A stretch of DNA of 64,000 bases from JAOBAU01 sp034667465 (GTDB taxonomy: Bacteria > Acidobacteriota > Thermoanaerobaculia > Gp7-AA8): positions 124,001 through 188,000 of the forward strand of contig JAXDJV010000022.1 in assembly GCA_034667465.1 (NCBI GenBank), given 5' to 3'. The notes below the pieces were generated by a model, which saw nothing but the letters and a program-made list of their open reading frames with translations, was not told where the DNA came from and ran no database searches. Within the stretch, counting starts at the first letter, position 1, and each line of letters begins with the position of its first letter. This document shows, piece after piece, positions 43,352-51,947 of this stretch. The translations under genes and the position numbers were made by a program.

Positions 43352-43819
43352 TCACTTCTTGAACAACGCGTCGAACGCTTTGCGCGCGTCGTCAGGTGCC
43401 TGATAACCGCCGCGACCTTTATCCGCCGCGAGGTCTTTCACGATCTTGGGCGACCAGAACGTGCATTCGTTGCGCTTCTGTTTTCCGACGACGCGGGCCG
43501 GGATGTTCTCGCGGCATTCCCACATCGTCGTGCTGTCGAAGGAGCGGCAGTTGCCGCAGGTGTGCAGATCGGCGCTGCACTTCATGCAGGTCGTTTCCGG
43601 CGTGCAGTCACCGAGGATGTTCTGCAGCTCACCGCACTGATTGCACTTGAATGCTTCCGGACCGAAGCCGCCGGCGGTGCGGCCGCGCGGTGCGCCTTCG
43701 AGCCGCTCCTGACGAAACAACTCGCGCGGCGGACCCGAAGAAGGCTGCGATGGTTTCTGCGACGAATATCCGCTGTCCTGATATCCGCGATGTTTGTACT
43801 TGCGATCGCTCACGATCAC
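43352..43819 (-). CDS. cysteine-rich zinc-ribbon protein
   Basis: 155 aa, no signal peptide. The N-terminal 50 residues are polar and look disordered (SGYSSQKPSQPSSG). The middle holds paired cysteines, CNQCGELQ, CMKCSADLHTCGNC, and further Cys in MWECRENIP and KRNECTFW, enough for two or three metal sites. Family not named with certainty, and no enzymatic motif is seen. GTG at 43819 overlaps the TGA of the 50-aa upstream gene (GTGA); GTG 43813 is the alternative and has AGG five nt upstream. A nucleic-acid or protein-binding role is likely but unproven. Confidence 0.7.
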   Translation of the reverse strand: MIVSDRKYKHRGYQDSGYSSQKPSQPSSGPPRELFRQERLEGAPRGRTAGGFGPEAFKCNQCGELQNILGDCTPETTCMKCSADLHTCGNCRSFDSTTMWECRENIPARVVGKQKRNECTFWSPKIVKDLAADKGRGGYQAPDDARKAFDALFKK

Positions 43820-43968
43820 CTCACGAAAACGAAATAGAGCACGCCGAATAATGCGGCGAGACCGAGCAGGAAAACCATCAGCCGGATCGCAACACGCGCC
43901 ATCTTCAGTACGAACCAGATGACGATGACGACGATGAGGATTCCGAGGAGCTCCTGGAAGCTGGGCAT
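43816..43968 (-). CDS. 50-aa membrane microprotein
   Basis: 50 aa: after MPSFQELLGI come two hydrophobic stretches (LIVVIVIWFVLK and LMVFLLGLAALFGVLYFVF) separated by a short basic part (MARVAIR). It is too short for most gene callers. Its TGA overlaps the GTG start of the zinc-ribbon gene in a GTGA, which implies coupled translation and supports that it is real. Function unknown; likely an inner-membrane subunit or regulator of the zinc-ribbon protein. Confidence 0.6.
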   Translation of the reverse strand: MPSFQELLGILIVVIVIWFVLKMARVAIRLMVFLLGLAALFGVLYFVFVR

Positions 43969-44017
43969 AGAAATTATGCGGTGCAGCTAATGTAGCACGC
44001 CGAGCGGGTGCCCTCTT

Positions 44018-45292
44018 TCAGATCATCAACCGCAAAGGTTGCTCGACAAATTGCCGCAGCGTCCGCAAATAGTCGGCACCGGTTGCGCCGTCGATGACGC
44101 GGTGATCGCACGACATCGTCACTTTCATCCGATCGCGAATGACGATCTGTCCATCGATGACGACCGCTTGCTGTGTCGCGGCACCGATCGCGAGAATGGC
44201 CGCGTTCGGCGGATTGATGATCGCGGTGAACTCTTCCACGCCCCACGCGCCGAGGTTCGAGATCGTGAACGTCGAGTCCTGATACTCGTTCGGCATCAGC
44301 TTGCGGTTCTTCGCTTTGTCGGCGAGGAGACGTACCTCGGCGGCGATGTCGACGACCGACTTCCCGTCTGCATTGCGCACGACCGGTGTGATCAAACCTT
44401 CCGGCGTGGCGACGGCGATACCGATGTGCACTTCGCCGTGCTGCGAGATGGCGTCATCGCCCCAGCTGGCGTTGATGTTCGGATGTTGCAGCAGCGCGAG
44501 CGCCGCCGCGCGGACGATGAAGTCGTTGACACTGACTTTCGTGCCGCTGATGTCGATGAGCTGCTGCCGCATGGCGAGCAGGTTGGTCACGTCGTAGTCG
44601 ACGGTGAGATAGAAATGCGGAATCGGTCCGGTCGATTCGGCGAGGCGTTTCGCAATCGTGCGGCGCATCGCGGAGTGCGGGATCTTTCTGGCGTGGAGGA
44701 CGGGCGCTTCGCCCGTGGCCTTTGCTTTTCCCTGAGCCCGTGCCGGCTCGGCACTCGCCCCTTTGATGTCGCTGGCGACGATTCGTCCGCTCGGTCCGCT
44801 GCCCTGGACCTGATCGAGACTGACGCCGAGCTCGCGCGCCATTTTGCGCGCAAGCGGCGATGAGCGTTTGCGTCCACCCTCGTCTTTCGGCGCGGCGGTC
44901 GGCGTTCCGGCCGACGTCGGTGCCGATGAACGATCGATGCGCGGACCTTTCATCTCGATCGTCTCGCCGTACTCGCCGGTCGAGTGTTTGATCGAATCCT
45001 TCTTGTCCGTCGCGCGGCGCGCTTCTTCTTTCTTTTCGGCCGGCTTTTCCGTTTCGCCCGCGCCGAGGATCAGCGCGAGGACGCCGCCGACCGGCGCCAT
45101 CTCCCCTTCGTTGACGGAGAGCTGTCCGAGCGTGCCGTCGGCTTCTGCTTCGAGATCGAGGTTGACCTTATCGGTCTCGATCTCCAGCACCGGCTCGCCT
45201 TTCTTCACGGCATCGCCCGGCTTTTTGTACCAGCGGATGACCTTCCCCTCGGTCATCGCGTCGCCCATCTTGGGCATGATGATCTCGCTCAT
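44018..45292 (-). CDS. pdhC: dihydrolipoamide acyltransferase (E2) of the pyruvate dehydrogenase complex
   Basis: 424 aa. One lipoyl domain with the lipoylated Lys42 in ETDKVN, a linker, a peripheral subunit-binding domain (SSPLARKMARELGVSLDQVQGSGPSG region) and the catalytic core ending with DHRVIDG (His397, Asp401). It transfers the acetyl group to CoA. It overlaps the E1-beta gene by 4 bp in the order E1-alpha, E1-beta, E2. The E3 gene is not in the window. In the linker, the codons for ATGEAPVLHA form a perfect short palindrome of the same type as repeat D. A branched-chain 2-oxoacid complex is the other possible reading. Confidence 0.92.
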   Translation of the reverse strand: MSEIIMPKMGDAMTEGKVIRWYKKPGDAVKKGEPVLEIETDKVNLDLEAEADGTLGQLSVNEGEMAPVGGVLALILGAGETEKPAEKKEEARRATDKKDSIKHSTGEYGETIEMKGPRIDRSSAPTSAGTPTAAPKDEGGRKRSSPLARKMARELGVSLDQVQGSGPSGRIVASDIKGASAEPARAQGKAKATGEAPVLHARKIPHSAMRRTIAKRLAESTGPIPHFYLTVDYDVTNLLAMRQQLIDISGTKVSVNDFIVRAAALALLQHPNINASWGDDAISQHGEVHIGIAVATPEGLITPVVRNADGKSVVDIAAEVRLLADKAKNRKLMPNEYQDSTFTISNLGAWGVEEFTAIINPPNAAILAIGAATQQAVVIDGQIVIRDRMKVTMSCDHRVIDGATGADYLRTLRQFVEQPLRLMI

Positions 45293-46272
45293 CGGTACAT
45301 CACCTTCTTCACCGCGGCGGCGACGTGTTCTTCATGCGGAGTGGCGAGCAGCTCGAGGTTGCGCGCGTACGGCATCGGCACATCCTCGCCGGTGACGCGA
45401 ACGACCGGCGCATCGAGCTCATCGAACACGTTCTCGGTGATCGACGCTGCGATCTCCGCCGCTGCGCCGAACGGCTTCCACTGTTCCTGCACGACGACGG
45501 CGCGATGCGTTTTCGAGACCGACGCGTAAACCGGATCCATGTCGAGTGGGCGGAGCGTGCGGAGGTCGATGACCTCGCACTCGATCCCTTCTTCCTTCGA
45601 CAACTTCTCAGCGACGAGCAGCGACATCTGCATCATTCGCGAATACGAAACGATCGTGACGTCGCGGCCTTCGCGCGCGACGCGCGACTGCCCGAACGGA
45701 ACCGTGAAATTCGTGTCGTCGGGCACTTCGCCCTTCATTCCGTACAGCGCCGCGCTTTCGAGGAACATCACCGGATCGCGGCCGCGAATGGCGGTCTTCA
45801 GCAATCCCTTCGCGTCGGCGGGCGTTCCCGGAGCGACGACTTTCAGTCCGGGGAAGTGCGCGTAGAACGATTCGAATGATTGCGAGTGCTGCGCGGAAAG
45901 CTGCACGCCGGCGCCGTGCGGACCGCGGATGACCATCGGTACGTCGACCTGTCCGCCGCTGAAGTAACGCACTTTCGCCGCGTGGTTGAGGATCTGATCG
46001 GCGGCGACGATGGCGAAGTTGACCGTCATCATCTCGACGATCGGTCGCAGCCCGAGCATCGCCATTCCGACCGCGGTACCGGCCATGCCGGCTTCGGCGA
46101 TCGGCGTGTCGATGACGCGCTTCGGACCGTACTTTTTCAGCATGCCGGCGGTGATGCGAAACGTGCCTTCGTAGACGCCGATGTCCTCGCCCATGATGAG
46201 GACGTTCGGATCGCGATCCATCTCTTCCATCATTGCGTCGCGGATCGCGTCGCGATAACTCTTTTCAGCCAT
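45289..46272 (-). CDS. pdhB: pyruvate dehydrogenase E1 component, beta subunit
   Basis: 327 aa transketolase-like subunit that with E1-alpha decarboxylates pyruvate using thiamine diphosphate. It shows MGEDIGVYEGTFRITAGM, DTPIAEAGMAGTAVGMA and the C-terminal VVVQEQWKPFGAAAEIAA block, all typical of E1-beta. It starts 15 nt after the E1-alpha stop, and its stop overlaps the E2 start by 4 bp (ATGA), so the three genes form one translationally coupled operon. Confidence 0.93.
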   Translation of the reverse strand: MAEKSYRDAIRDAMMEEMDRDPNVLIMGEDIGVYEGTFRITAGMLKKYGPKRVIDTPIAEAGMAGTAVGMAMLGLRPIVEMMTVNFAIVAADQILNHAAKVRYFSGGQVDVPMVIRGPHGAGVQLSAQHSQSFESFYAHFPGLKVVAPGTPADAKGLLKTAIRGRDPVMFLESAALYGMKGEVPDDTNFTVPFGQSRVAREGRDVTIVSYSRMMQMSLLVAEKLSKEEGIECEVIDLRTLRPLDMDPVYASVSKTHRAVVVQEQWKPFGAAAEIAASITENVFDELDAPVVRVTGEDVPMPYARNLELLATPHEEHVAAAVKKVMYR

Positions 46273-46287
46273 TCTTTGATTGTCCGT

Positions 46288-47331
46288 TTAGATGTTGACC
46301 GGTTGCGGTCCGTGCTCGGCGACGACGTCCGTGAAGAGCTCCCGCGGATCCGGCTGCGGGCTCTCTTCGGCGAACTTCACCGCTTCCGCGACGCGCTCGG
46401 CCGCTTCATCTTCCATCTGTTTGATGTCTTCGTCGCGGAGGCCGCAGATCTCGCGGAGCCGGTTCTGAAGGATCGCGATCGGGTCGCGGTGTTTGTGCTG
46501 TTCGACTTCATCTTTGCTGCGGTACGGCTGCAGGATGTCGGCGGCGCCGTGGCCGGAGAACCGATACGTGACCGCTTCGAGGCAGTACGGCTTGCCGGTC
46601 TCGCGCATCTGGCGGACGACGCGATCGGCGACGCCGCGCAGCGCGAAGACATCCTGTCCGTCAACTTTCTCGGTGGAGATGTTGTACGCGCGAACGCGCG
46701 CCGCGAGATCGGTCAGCGCGGAATGGCGCTCGACCGAGGTGCCCATCGCGTAGCCGTTGTTCTCGATGACGAAGAGGACGGGACACATCCCGTCTTTCCC
46801 CCACAGTCCGCACATGTTCATCGCTTCATGGAACGAGCCGATGTTCATGGCGCCGTCGCCGAAGTAGCAGACGACGAGAGACGGCTTCTGCTGATAGCGC
46901 ATCGCGTACGCGGCGCCGACGGCGAGCGGGAGATGACCACCGACGATGCCGTAGCCGCCGTAGAAGCCATGCTCGACGTCGAAGAGATGCATGGACCCGC
47001 CCTTCCCTTTCGAGATGCCGGTCGCTTTGCCGAACAGCTCGGCCATGACGGCTTTCGGGTCGGAGCCGAGTGAGAGCGCGTGCGCGTGATCGCGATAGCC
47101 GGTGAAGACGGCATCGCCTTTGTCGAGTGCGGTGATGATGCCGCTGGCAACCGCTTCCTGTCCGCTGTAGACGTGGAGGTATCCGCCGATCTTTCCTTTG
47201 CGGAACTCGCGTTCGGTCGCTTCTTCAAAGCGGCGGATGAAAATCATCTGCCGGAGGATGTCGCTCCACTCGGGAGCGCAGGCAGGTTCTTCGAGGGTGG
47301 CGGCTGACGCTTCTGATTTCTGTTTGGCCAT
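46288..47331 (-). CDS. pdhA: pyruvate dehydrogenase E1 component, alpha subunit
   Basis: 347 aa. The thiamine diphosphate motif begins GDGAMNIGSFHEAMN and ends 30 residues later in IENNGYAMG, which fits GDG-x26-NN. GGSMHLF and the GHGAADILQPYRSKDEVE stretch are also E1-alpha features. The N-terminal 25 residues are a low-complexity extension. A TAGAAT box lies 12 nt before ATG 47331. It is the first gene of the three-gene PDH operon. Confidence 0.93.
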   Translation of the reverse strand: MAKQKSEASAATLEEPACAPEWSDILRQMIFIRRFEEATEREFRKGKIGGYLHVYSGQEAVASGIITALDKGDAVFTGYRDHAHALSLGSDPKAVMAELFGKATGISKGKGGSMHLFDVEHGFYGGYGIVGGHLPLAVGAAYAMRYQQKPSLVVCYFGDGAMNIGSFHEAMNMCGLWGKDGMCPVLFVIENNGYAMGTSVERHSALTDLAARVRAYNISTEKVDGQDVFALRGVADRVVRQMRETGKPYCLEAVTYRFSGHGAADILQPYRSKDEVEQHKHRDPIAILQNRLREICGLRDEDIKQMEDEAAERVAEAVKFAEESPQPDPRELFTDVVAEHGPQPVNI

Positions 47332-47391
47332 GACGGGCAGCGGATTCTAAGCAAAAAGCATGCGTCGCGTCACGGAGAGTGAAGAAGGCGG

Positions 47392-48678
47392 TCACGCCGG
47401 TGCGAGCGCGCGGTCGAGATCGGTCCCGCGAATGATGAAAATCAGCGCCACGACCGCGAGCACGCAGCCGTTCACCATCAGCGCCGTCTGGATCGACCAG
47501 CGCTGTGCGACAAAGCCCGCCAGGAGGTTGCCGAGCGGCATTCCGCCGCGGAATGCGAGCATGAAAATCGACATGACGCGGCCGCGCATGGCGTCGTTCG
47601 TCGTCAGCTGCACGAGGGAGCTGTACATCGAGACGACGCCGACGATGCAGGCGCCGGCGATGAAAGCGATGATGAGACTGGCGATGAGGTTGTGCGATAG
47701 TCCGAAGCCGAAGAGCGAGCAGGCAAAGGCCAGTTGCAGGATCAGCGCGAACTTCCCTTTGTTGACTGAGTAGGCCGTCGATGCGACGAAGAGCGCGCCG
47801 ATGACGGAACCGACTCCGTAGTCGGCCTGCAGCAGCGACAAGCCTCGTGGTCCGAGTCCGAAGATCTCTTTCGCGACGACCGGCAGCATCGTGAAGAGCG
47901 GCATGCCGAGGAACGTGCCGGCGAACGCGAGGAACGTCAGCAGCATCAGCGACGGCTTGCTGCGCACGAACGCGAATCCTTCCTTCATCTCATCGAGCAC
48001 GCTCGTCTTCCGTTCGCCGCCGAGCACCGGCGGCATCCGGATCGTCCAGAGCGCGAGGATCACGGCGACGAACGAGAGTCCGTTGAGGCCGAAGCAGAAC
48101 GCGGCGCCGAACGTGGCGAAGACGACGCCGCCGATGGCCGGCCCGATGACGCGCGCGAGATTGAACTGCATCGAGTTCATCGCCACCGCGTTCGGAACGT
48201 CTTCCCGTTTCACGAGCAGCGGGAGCAGCGAGATGTAAGCCGGGCCGCTGAACGATTGCGCGCTGCCGGTGAGGAACGAGAGGACGAAGACGTGCCAGAT
48301 CTTCACCTGATGCGTCCAAATGAGAATCGCGAGGACAAAGGCGAAGGTCATCTGGCAGTACTGCGAGAGCAGCATGATCCGGCGGCGTTCCATCCGATCG
48401 GCGACGACGCCGCCGAAGAGTGAGAAGAGGAGCATCGGGCCGGTGGCGAGAAATCCGTCGACGCCGAGGAGAAACGCGGAGCCGGTGAGCGTGTAGACGA
48501 GCCAGCCCTGCGCGAGCGTCTGCATGAAGGTGCCGGTCGTCGAGGTGAACGCGCCGAACCAGAGCAGGCGGTAGTCGCGATAGCCGAGCGCGCTGAACGT
48601 CCGCGCCAGCCGTCCTTTCGCCGGCGCGGCGTGGACGTGCGACTCGGCGGCCTGTTCTTCGGGAAGCGATGAGCTCAC
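47392..48678 (-). CDS. MFS transporter, EntS/DHA3 type
   Basis: 428 aa, 12 predicted helices. The loop motif VADRMERRRIMLLSQ and the GYRDYRLLWFGAFTSTTGTFMQTLAQGW lead-in place it in the DHA3 (enterobactin exporter EntS-like) group; substrates there range from siderophores to macrolides. It starts at GTG 48678, overlapping the ruvC stop (GTGA), so it is co-translated with ruvC and trmB. Its substrate is unknown. PDH follows about 60 bp downstream. Confidence 0.86.
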   Translation of the reverse strand: MSSSLPEEQAAESHVHAAPAKGRLARTFSALGYRDYRLLWFGAFTSTTGTFMQTLAQGWLVYTLTGSAFLLGVDGFLATGPMLLFSLFGGVVADRMERRRIMLLSQYCQMTFAFVLAILIWTHQVKIWHVFVLSFLTGSAQSFSGPAYISLLPLLVKREDVPNAVAMNSMQFNLARVIGPAIGGVVFATFGAAFCFGLNGLSFVAVILALWTIRMPPVLGGERKTSVLDEMKEGFAFVRSKPSLMLLTFLAFAGTFLGMPLFTMLPVVAKEIFGLGPRGLSLLQADYGVGSVIGALFVASTAYSVNKGKFALILQLAFACSLFGFGLSHNLIASLIIAFIAGACIVGVVSMYSSLVQLTTNDAMRGRVMSIFMLAFRGGMPLGNLLAGFVAQRWSIQTALMVNGCVLAVVALIFIIRGTDLDRALAPA

Positions 48679-49169
48679 GCGCGAACCCGCAGCCTCGTCA
48701 TCGTGCCGGACGTATGCGCGTGGCAGATCGCGATCGCCAGCGCGTCGGACGCATCGGGCCGCATCGGCGGACAGCCTTTGATCAACATGCTGACCATCTT
48801 CGCGACCTGCGCTTTTTCCGCCGCGCCGTAGCCTGCGACGGCGCTCTTGACGGTCGACGGTGCGTATTCGTAGACGGCGAGATGGGCGGTGCGCGCGGCG
48901 AGCAGGATCACGCCGCGCGCGTGCGAGAGCTGGATGAGGCTCTTCATGTTCTGGCCGGCGAACGGCGTCTCGACGGCGACCACCGCCGGCATCGTCCTGG
49001 CGATGATCAGCGTCAGCTCTTCATGGATGCGGCAGAGGCGATCGGCGAGCTCCGAGCCGCGCTGCGTGGCGATCGTTCCCTGCTCAACGAGCGCGAGCCG
49101 TCCGCGGTCGTAGTCGATCACGCCGAAGCCTGTGGTCACGGAACCGGGATCGACACCGAGGATTCGCAC
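48675..49169 (-). CDS. ruvC: Holliday junction resolvase RuvC
   Basis: 164 aa endonuclease that cuts four-way junctions in recombination repair. The acidic catalytic residues are visible: Asp in ILGVDPGSVTTG, Glu in VAVETPFAGQNMKS, and the C-terminal pair in MRPDASDALAIA. GTG at 49169 (VRILGVDPG) matches the family N-terminus. GTG at 49196 overlaps the trmB stop and would add nine residues; translational coupling may favour it. ruvA and ruvB are not next to it. The stop overlaps the MFS gene by 4 bp. Confidence 0.93.
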   Translation of the reverse strand: MRILGVDPGSVTTGFGVIDYDRGRLALVEQGTIATQRGSELADRLCRIHEELTLIIARTMPAVVAVETPFAGQNMKSLIQLSHARGVILLAARTAHLAVYEYAPSTVKSAVAGYGAAEKAQVAKMVSMLIKGCPPMRPDASDALAIAICHAHTSGTMTRLRVRA

Positions 49170-49192
49170 GCCCTGAATGGTAAGGCATCGCG

Positions 49193-49765
49193 TCACTTCC
49201 GAAAGAGAACCTCGAAGATCGGTCTCCCCTCAACGCGGTATTTCGCCTCGTAGTTGGTGCGCGGCGGGTCGTCGGGACCGGGGATTCGTCGCTCCGCGCG
49301 GAAGAATTCTTCAATGAGTGGAGCGGCCTTTTTGAAATAAGCAGCGTGATCGGTGACGAAGACGCCGATTCCATCATCGGCGAGCACTCGTCTCATCTCG
49401 ATGAGCGCCTCGGGACGAATGATCCGCCGCTTGTGGTAGCGCGGACGCGGCCACGGATCGGGAAAGTAGATGTGCAGCTCGTCGATGGAGCGATCGCCGA
49501 GCATCTTCTGCATGACGAGAAACGCGTCGTTGTTGATGAGACGAACGTTCGTCAGTTTTCGCCGCGCCAGGCGATCGGCGATGAAGCGGTGATAGTGCAG
49601 CGATTTCTCGATCCCGAGAAAGTTCCGGTCCGGCAGTTCTTCCGCGGACGTAAGGAGAAAGCGCCCACTCCCCGAGCCGATCTCGAGAACGACAGGATTG
49701 GAGTTGCCGAACAAAGCATGAAGGTCGAGCGGGTCGAAACCGGTTTCGCGGGGATCGATGAGCAT
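49193..49765 (-). CDS. trmB: tRNA (guanine-N7)-methyltransferase
   Basis: 190 aa. TrmB methylates G46 of tRNA. VVLEIGSGSGRFL is SAM motif I, NFLGIEKSLHYHR follows, and HIYFPDPWPRPRYHKRRII is the diagnostic TrmB block. The open frame runs upstream to 49894, but those codons are repeat C3. ATG at 49765 lies 7 nt after a TACACT box and is the natural start, slightly shorter than many TrmB proteins (about 210-240 aa). It is the first gene of a trmB-ruvC-MFS operon. Confidence 0.93.
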   Translation of the reverse strand: MLIDPRETGFDPLDLHALFGNSNPVVLEIGSGSGRFLLTSAEELPDRNFLGIEKSLHYHRFIADRLARRKLTNVRLINNDAFLVMQKMLGDRSIDELHIYFPDPWPRPRYHKRRIIRPEALIEMRRVLADDGIGVFVTDHAAYFKKAAPLIEEFFRAERRIPGPDDPPRTNYEAKYRVEGRPIFEVLFRK

Positions 49766-49778
49766 CCCTCGGAGTGTA
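49766..49778 (-). promoter_or_regulatory. -10 box of the trmB operon
   Basis: TACACT (minus strand, 49778-49773) is followed by 7 nt and the ATG at 49765. Confidence 0.45.
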
Positions 49779-49791
49779 GATGAACCGGTAA

Positions 49792-49885
49792 AAACCGGTG
49801 CAGAGTGCAGAGTGCTGAGTGCTGAGTAAAGGCAGACAGACGCGGAGCGACTCAGCACTCTGCACTCAGCACTCAGCACCGGTTT
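49792..49885. repeat. family C palindromic repeat, copy C3
   Basis: The left arm reads AAACCGGTGCAGAGTGCAGA then GTGCTGAGTGCTGAG, the loop begins GTAAAGGCAGACAGACG, and the right arm ends CACTCAGCACTCAGCACC then GGTTT. It lies between divergent trmB and the sigma-factor gene, whose 5' region (49886-50055) has no gene. Confidence 0.85.
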
Positions 49886-50055
49886 CTGTAGCACTCTGCA
49901 CTTTTTTGGTGATTAAGTAGCTCATAAGAGTCATTGTGGACGGAAACAGACACACATGCGCGTCTGTCAGTAGTTCCTTCTCTGATTCCCTCTCTCCTTC
50001 GTGGTAACGTGGCCGTTGATTTCCCCGCCACTTTGGAGGACTCCCTGGACGGCAG

Positions 50056-50589
50056 ATGGACGTGCTGATCAGCCCAATCGCAGCCGCTCGCGACGAGGGA
50101 GAGTTCGAGTCGATGTACGAGGCGAACTTCGAATTTCTGGTCGGTGTGGCGATCCGCAAATTTCGCGTTCCCGACTATGAAGCGGAAACGCTCGCGCACG
50201 AAGTCTTCCTCACCTATCTGAAGAAGACCACCGGCGAGATTCGCGATCTGCATTCATGGCTCGTCGGCGCGATCTGTCACGCCAGCCGCTATTACTGGCG
50301 CTCGCGCGGACGCAACATCGGCGAGCGCGAAGACGAGTCGATGGAACGGATCGATCCGGCCACGATGCACATCGTCGACACGCTGCCGGATCAGCTCGCG
50401 GCGCGCGAAGCGCTGGAGCGGCTGCCGCCCAGATACCAGGAAATCCTTCGTCTCCGCTATTTCGAGGGCATGTCGATCATCGAGCTTGCCGACCATCTCG
50501 GCGTCACGCCGAAGTACGCGCAGAAACTCGTGACGAAATGCCTCCGCCGCGCCGAACAGCGATTCACGGAACAGGGGGCGAAGCGATGA
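50056..50589 (+). CDS. ECF-type sigma factor
   Basis: 177 aa. Region 2 (about 18-85: FESMYEANFEFLVGVAIRKF, AHEVFLTYLKK) and region 4 (about 118-168: ERLPPRYQEILRLRYFEGMS then IIELADHLGVTP, a helix-turn-helix) are visible, without regions 1 and 3. It directs RNA polymerase to a specific promoter set. The ATG is preceded by GGAGG about 17 nt away, rather far. The next gene starts inside its stop codon (ATGA) and encodes a zinc-type anti-sigma with TPRs, so the two form a regulatory pair. The anti-sigma contains an HxxxCxxC motif. Confidence 0.9.
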   Translation: MDVLISPIAAARDEGEFESMYEANFEFLVGVAIRKFRVPDYEAETLAHEVFLTYLKKTTGEIRDLHSWLVGAICHASRYYWRSRGRNIGEREDESMERIDPATMHIVDTLPDQLAAREALERLPPRYQEILRLRYFEGMSIIELADHLGVTPKYAQKLVTKCLRRAEQRFTEQGAKR

Positions 50590-51896
50590 CGCACTATGAC
50601 GACCGGCTGCTCGCAGCTCTGCGCCGCAACGAGCTGTCTCCACATCGCGCCGCGGAGGTGCGCGCGCACGTCGCCGCCTGCGATGCGTGCCGCGAGCGCG
50701 CCGAAGCGTTGACGAACGTCGTGGCGTTCGAGCGCGATCGCCGCGGCGCCGACTCGCGACGTGCCGAGTTGCGCGAGACCGCGCGGCGATTGATGCGCGA
50801 GCGCGGCGACGCCGAGGAGCGCGTCGCGAGGATGTTGCGAGCGACGACACGTGAGGAATGGCCGGGACTCGCATCGAAAGAAGAGCTCCGCAACATCGGC
50901 GCCGTCGAACAGCTGATCGTCGAGGTGCAGTTCCGGATGGAGCGGGAGCCGCGCGAAGCGCTGACGCTCTCGAACATAGCCACGACGATCGCCGAGACGC
51001 TGCCGGCCGATCTCTATCCGCCGGTCGTTCTCGCGCAGCTCCGCGCGCAGGCGTGGCGCGCACGCGCAAACGCGCTTCGCTACCTCGGACGTTACGGCGA
51101 CGCGCTCGAAGCGGTCGACCGCGCCGATGAACGGCTGAGCGAATTCGCGACCGTCGCGCACGACCGCGCGCTGGTGCGCCTTGCGCGCGCGATCATTCTT
51201 TTTCAAACGATGCGCTTCAATGAAGCGCTGGCGCTGCTCACCGAATGCCACACGGTCTTCGACGATCACGGCGACACACGCAGCGCGCTGTCGTGCGGAA
51301 TCGTGGAAGGAAACGTGTTGTACGAACAGAAGCGCTATCGCGAAGCGACGGACGCGTTCACGCCGCTGCTCATCAGCGCGCGCGATCTCGGCGACGTCGA
51401 GTCGGAAGCGCGGCTGCACAACAACCTCGGCTACTGCGCGACGCATCTCGGCCATACGTCGGCGGCGAACGTTCATTTCTCCGAGGCCATCGCCCGTTTT
51501 CACAACCTCGGCCTCGAGGCGGAAGTGACGCGCACGCAGCGCGGCGCGGGAACGTTACTGATCGCTCGCGGCGCGCTCTTCTCCGGTCTCGCTTATCTCG
51601 CCGACGCGCGCGCGGCGCTGGCGGCGCTCGGCATGGTCGAAGAAGCGGGACTGTGCGGACTGCGCATCGCCGAGGCGCTCATCGGACGCGGCGATCATCA
51701 CGAGGCGGCGCGCGTTGCCGGCGATGTGGCGAACGACTTCCTCGCGGCCGGCATCGATCATCGCGTCGTCCAGGCGCTGGAGCAGCTCCGCTCCGCGATC
51801 GACGCCGCGGAAGCATCGCCGGAGAAGGTTCGCCAGCTTCACGACTACATCGTCCATCGACGAAACGAAGTGGCGCGACAGTCGACGGCGATGTGA
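50586..51896 (+). CDS. anti-sigma factor with zinc motif and TPR-like repeats
   Basis: 436 aa. Residues 1-45 are a ZAS-type anti-sigma domain with H28-x3-C32-x2-C35 (HVAACDAC). Residues about 120-430 are helical repeats of the TPR type, such as RANALRYLGRYGDALEAVDR and RLHNNLGYCATHLGHTSAAN. No membrane helix is visible, so the sensor would be cytoplasmic and work through protein contacts. The ATG at 50586 overlaps the sigma stop; the frame is open further upstream but that part is antisense to nothing and inside the sigma gene. Its signal is unknown. Confidence 0.85.
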   Translation: MTHYDDRLLAALRRNELSPHRAAEVRAHVAACDACRERAEALTNVVAFERDRRGADSRRAELRETARRLMRERGDAEERVARMLRATTREEWPGLASKEELRNIGAVEQLIVEVQFRMEREPREALTLSNIATTIAETLPADLYPPVVLAQLRAQAWRARANALRYLGRYGDALEAVDRADERLSEFATVAHDRALVRLARAIILFQTMRFNEALALLTECHTVFDDHGDTRSALSCGIVEGNVLYEQKRYREATDAFTPLLISARDLGDVESEARLHNNLGYCATHLGHTSAANVHFSEAIARFHNLGLEAEVTRTQRGAGTLLIARGALFSGLAYLADARAALAALGMVEEAGLCGLRIAEALIGRGDHHEAARVAGDVANDFLAAGIDHRVVQALEQLRSAIDAAEASPEKVRQLHDYIVHRRNEVARQSTAM

Positions 51897-51904
51897 TCGG
51901 AATT

Positions 51905-51939
51905 GACGGCCGGCACCGCGACACGCGGTACCGGCCGTC
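51905..51939. terminator. bidirectional hairpin between anti-sigma and secreted-peptide genes
   Basis: GACGGCCGGCACCGCG-ACA-CGCGGTACCGGCCGTC is a 16-bp stem with one mismatch. It lies in the 51-bp gap between the ends of two convergent genes. There is no T-run on either side, so termination would depend on stem strength or Rho. Confidence 0.6.
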
Positions 51940-51947
51940 GACTGCAA

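Noticed and set aside
44018..47331. Branched-chain 2-oxoacid dehydrogenase instead of pyruvate dehydrogenase
   Set aside because: Not fully excluded, but order and motifs fit PDH at least as well and no branched-chain catabolic gene is nearby.
49792..49885. Short direct units in repeat C3 as a possible CRISPR array
   Set aside because: Units are about 10 nt, arranged as inverted arms around a loop, with no spacers and no cas genes.
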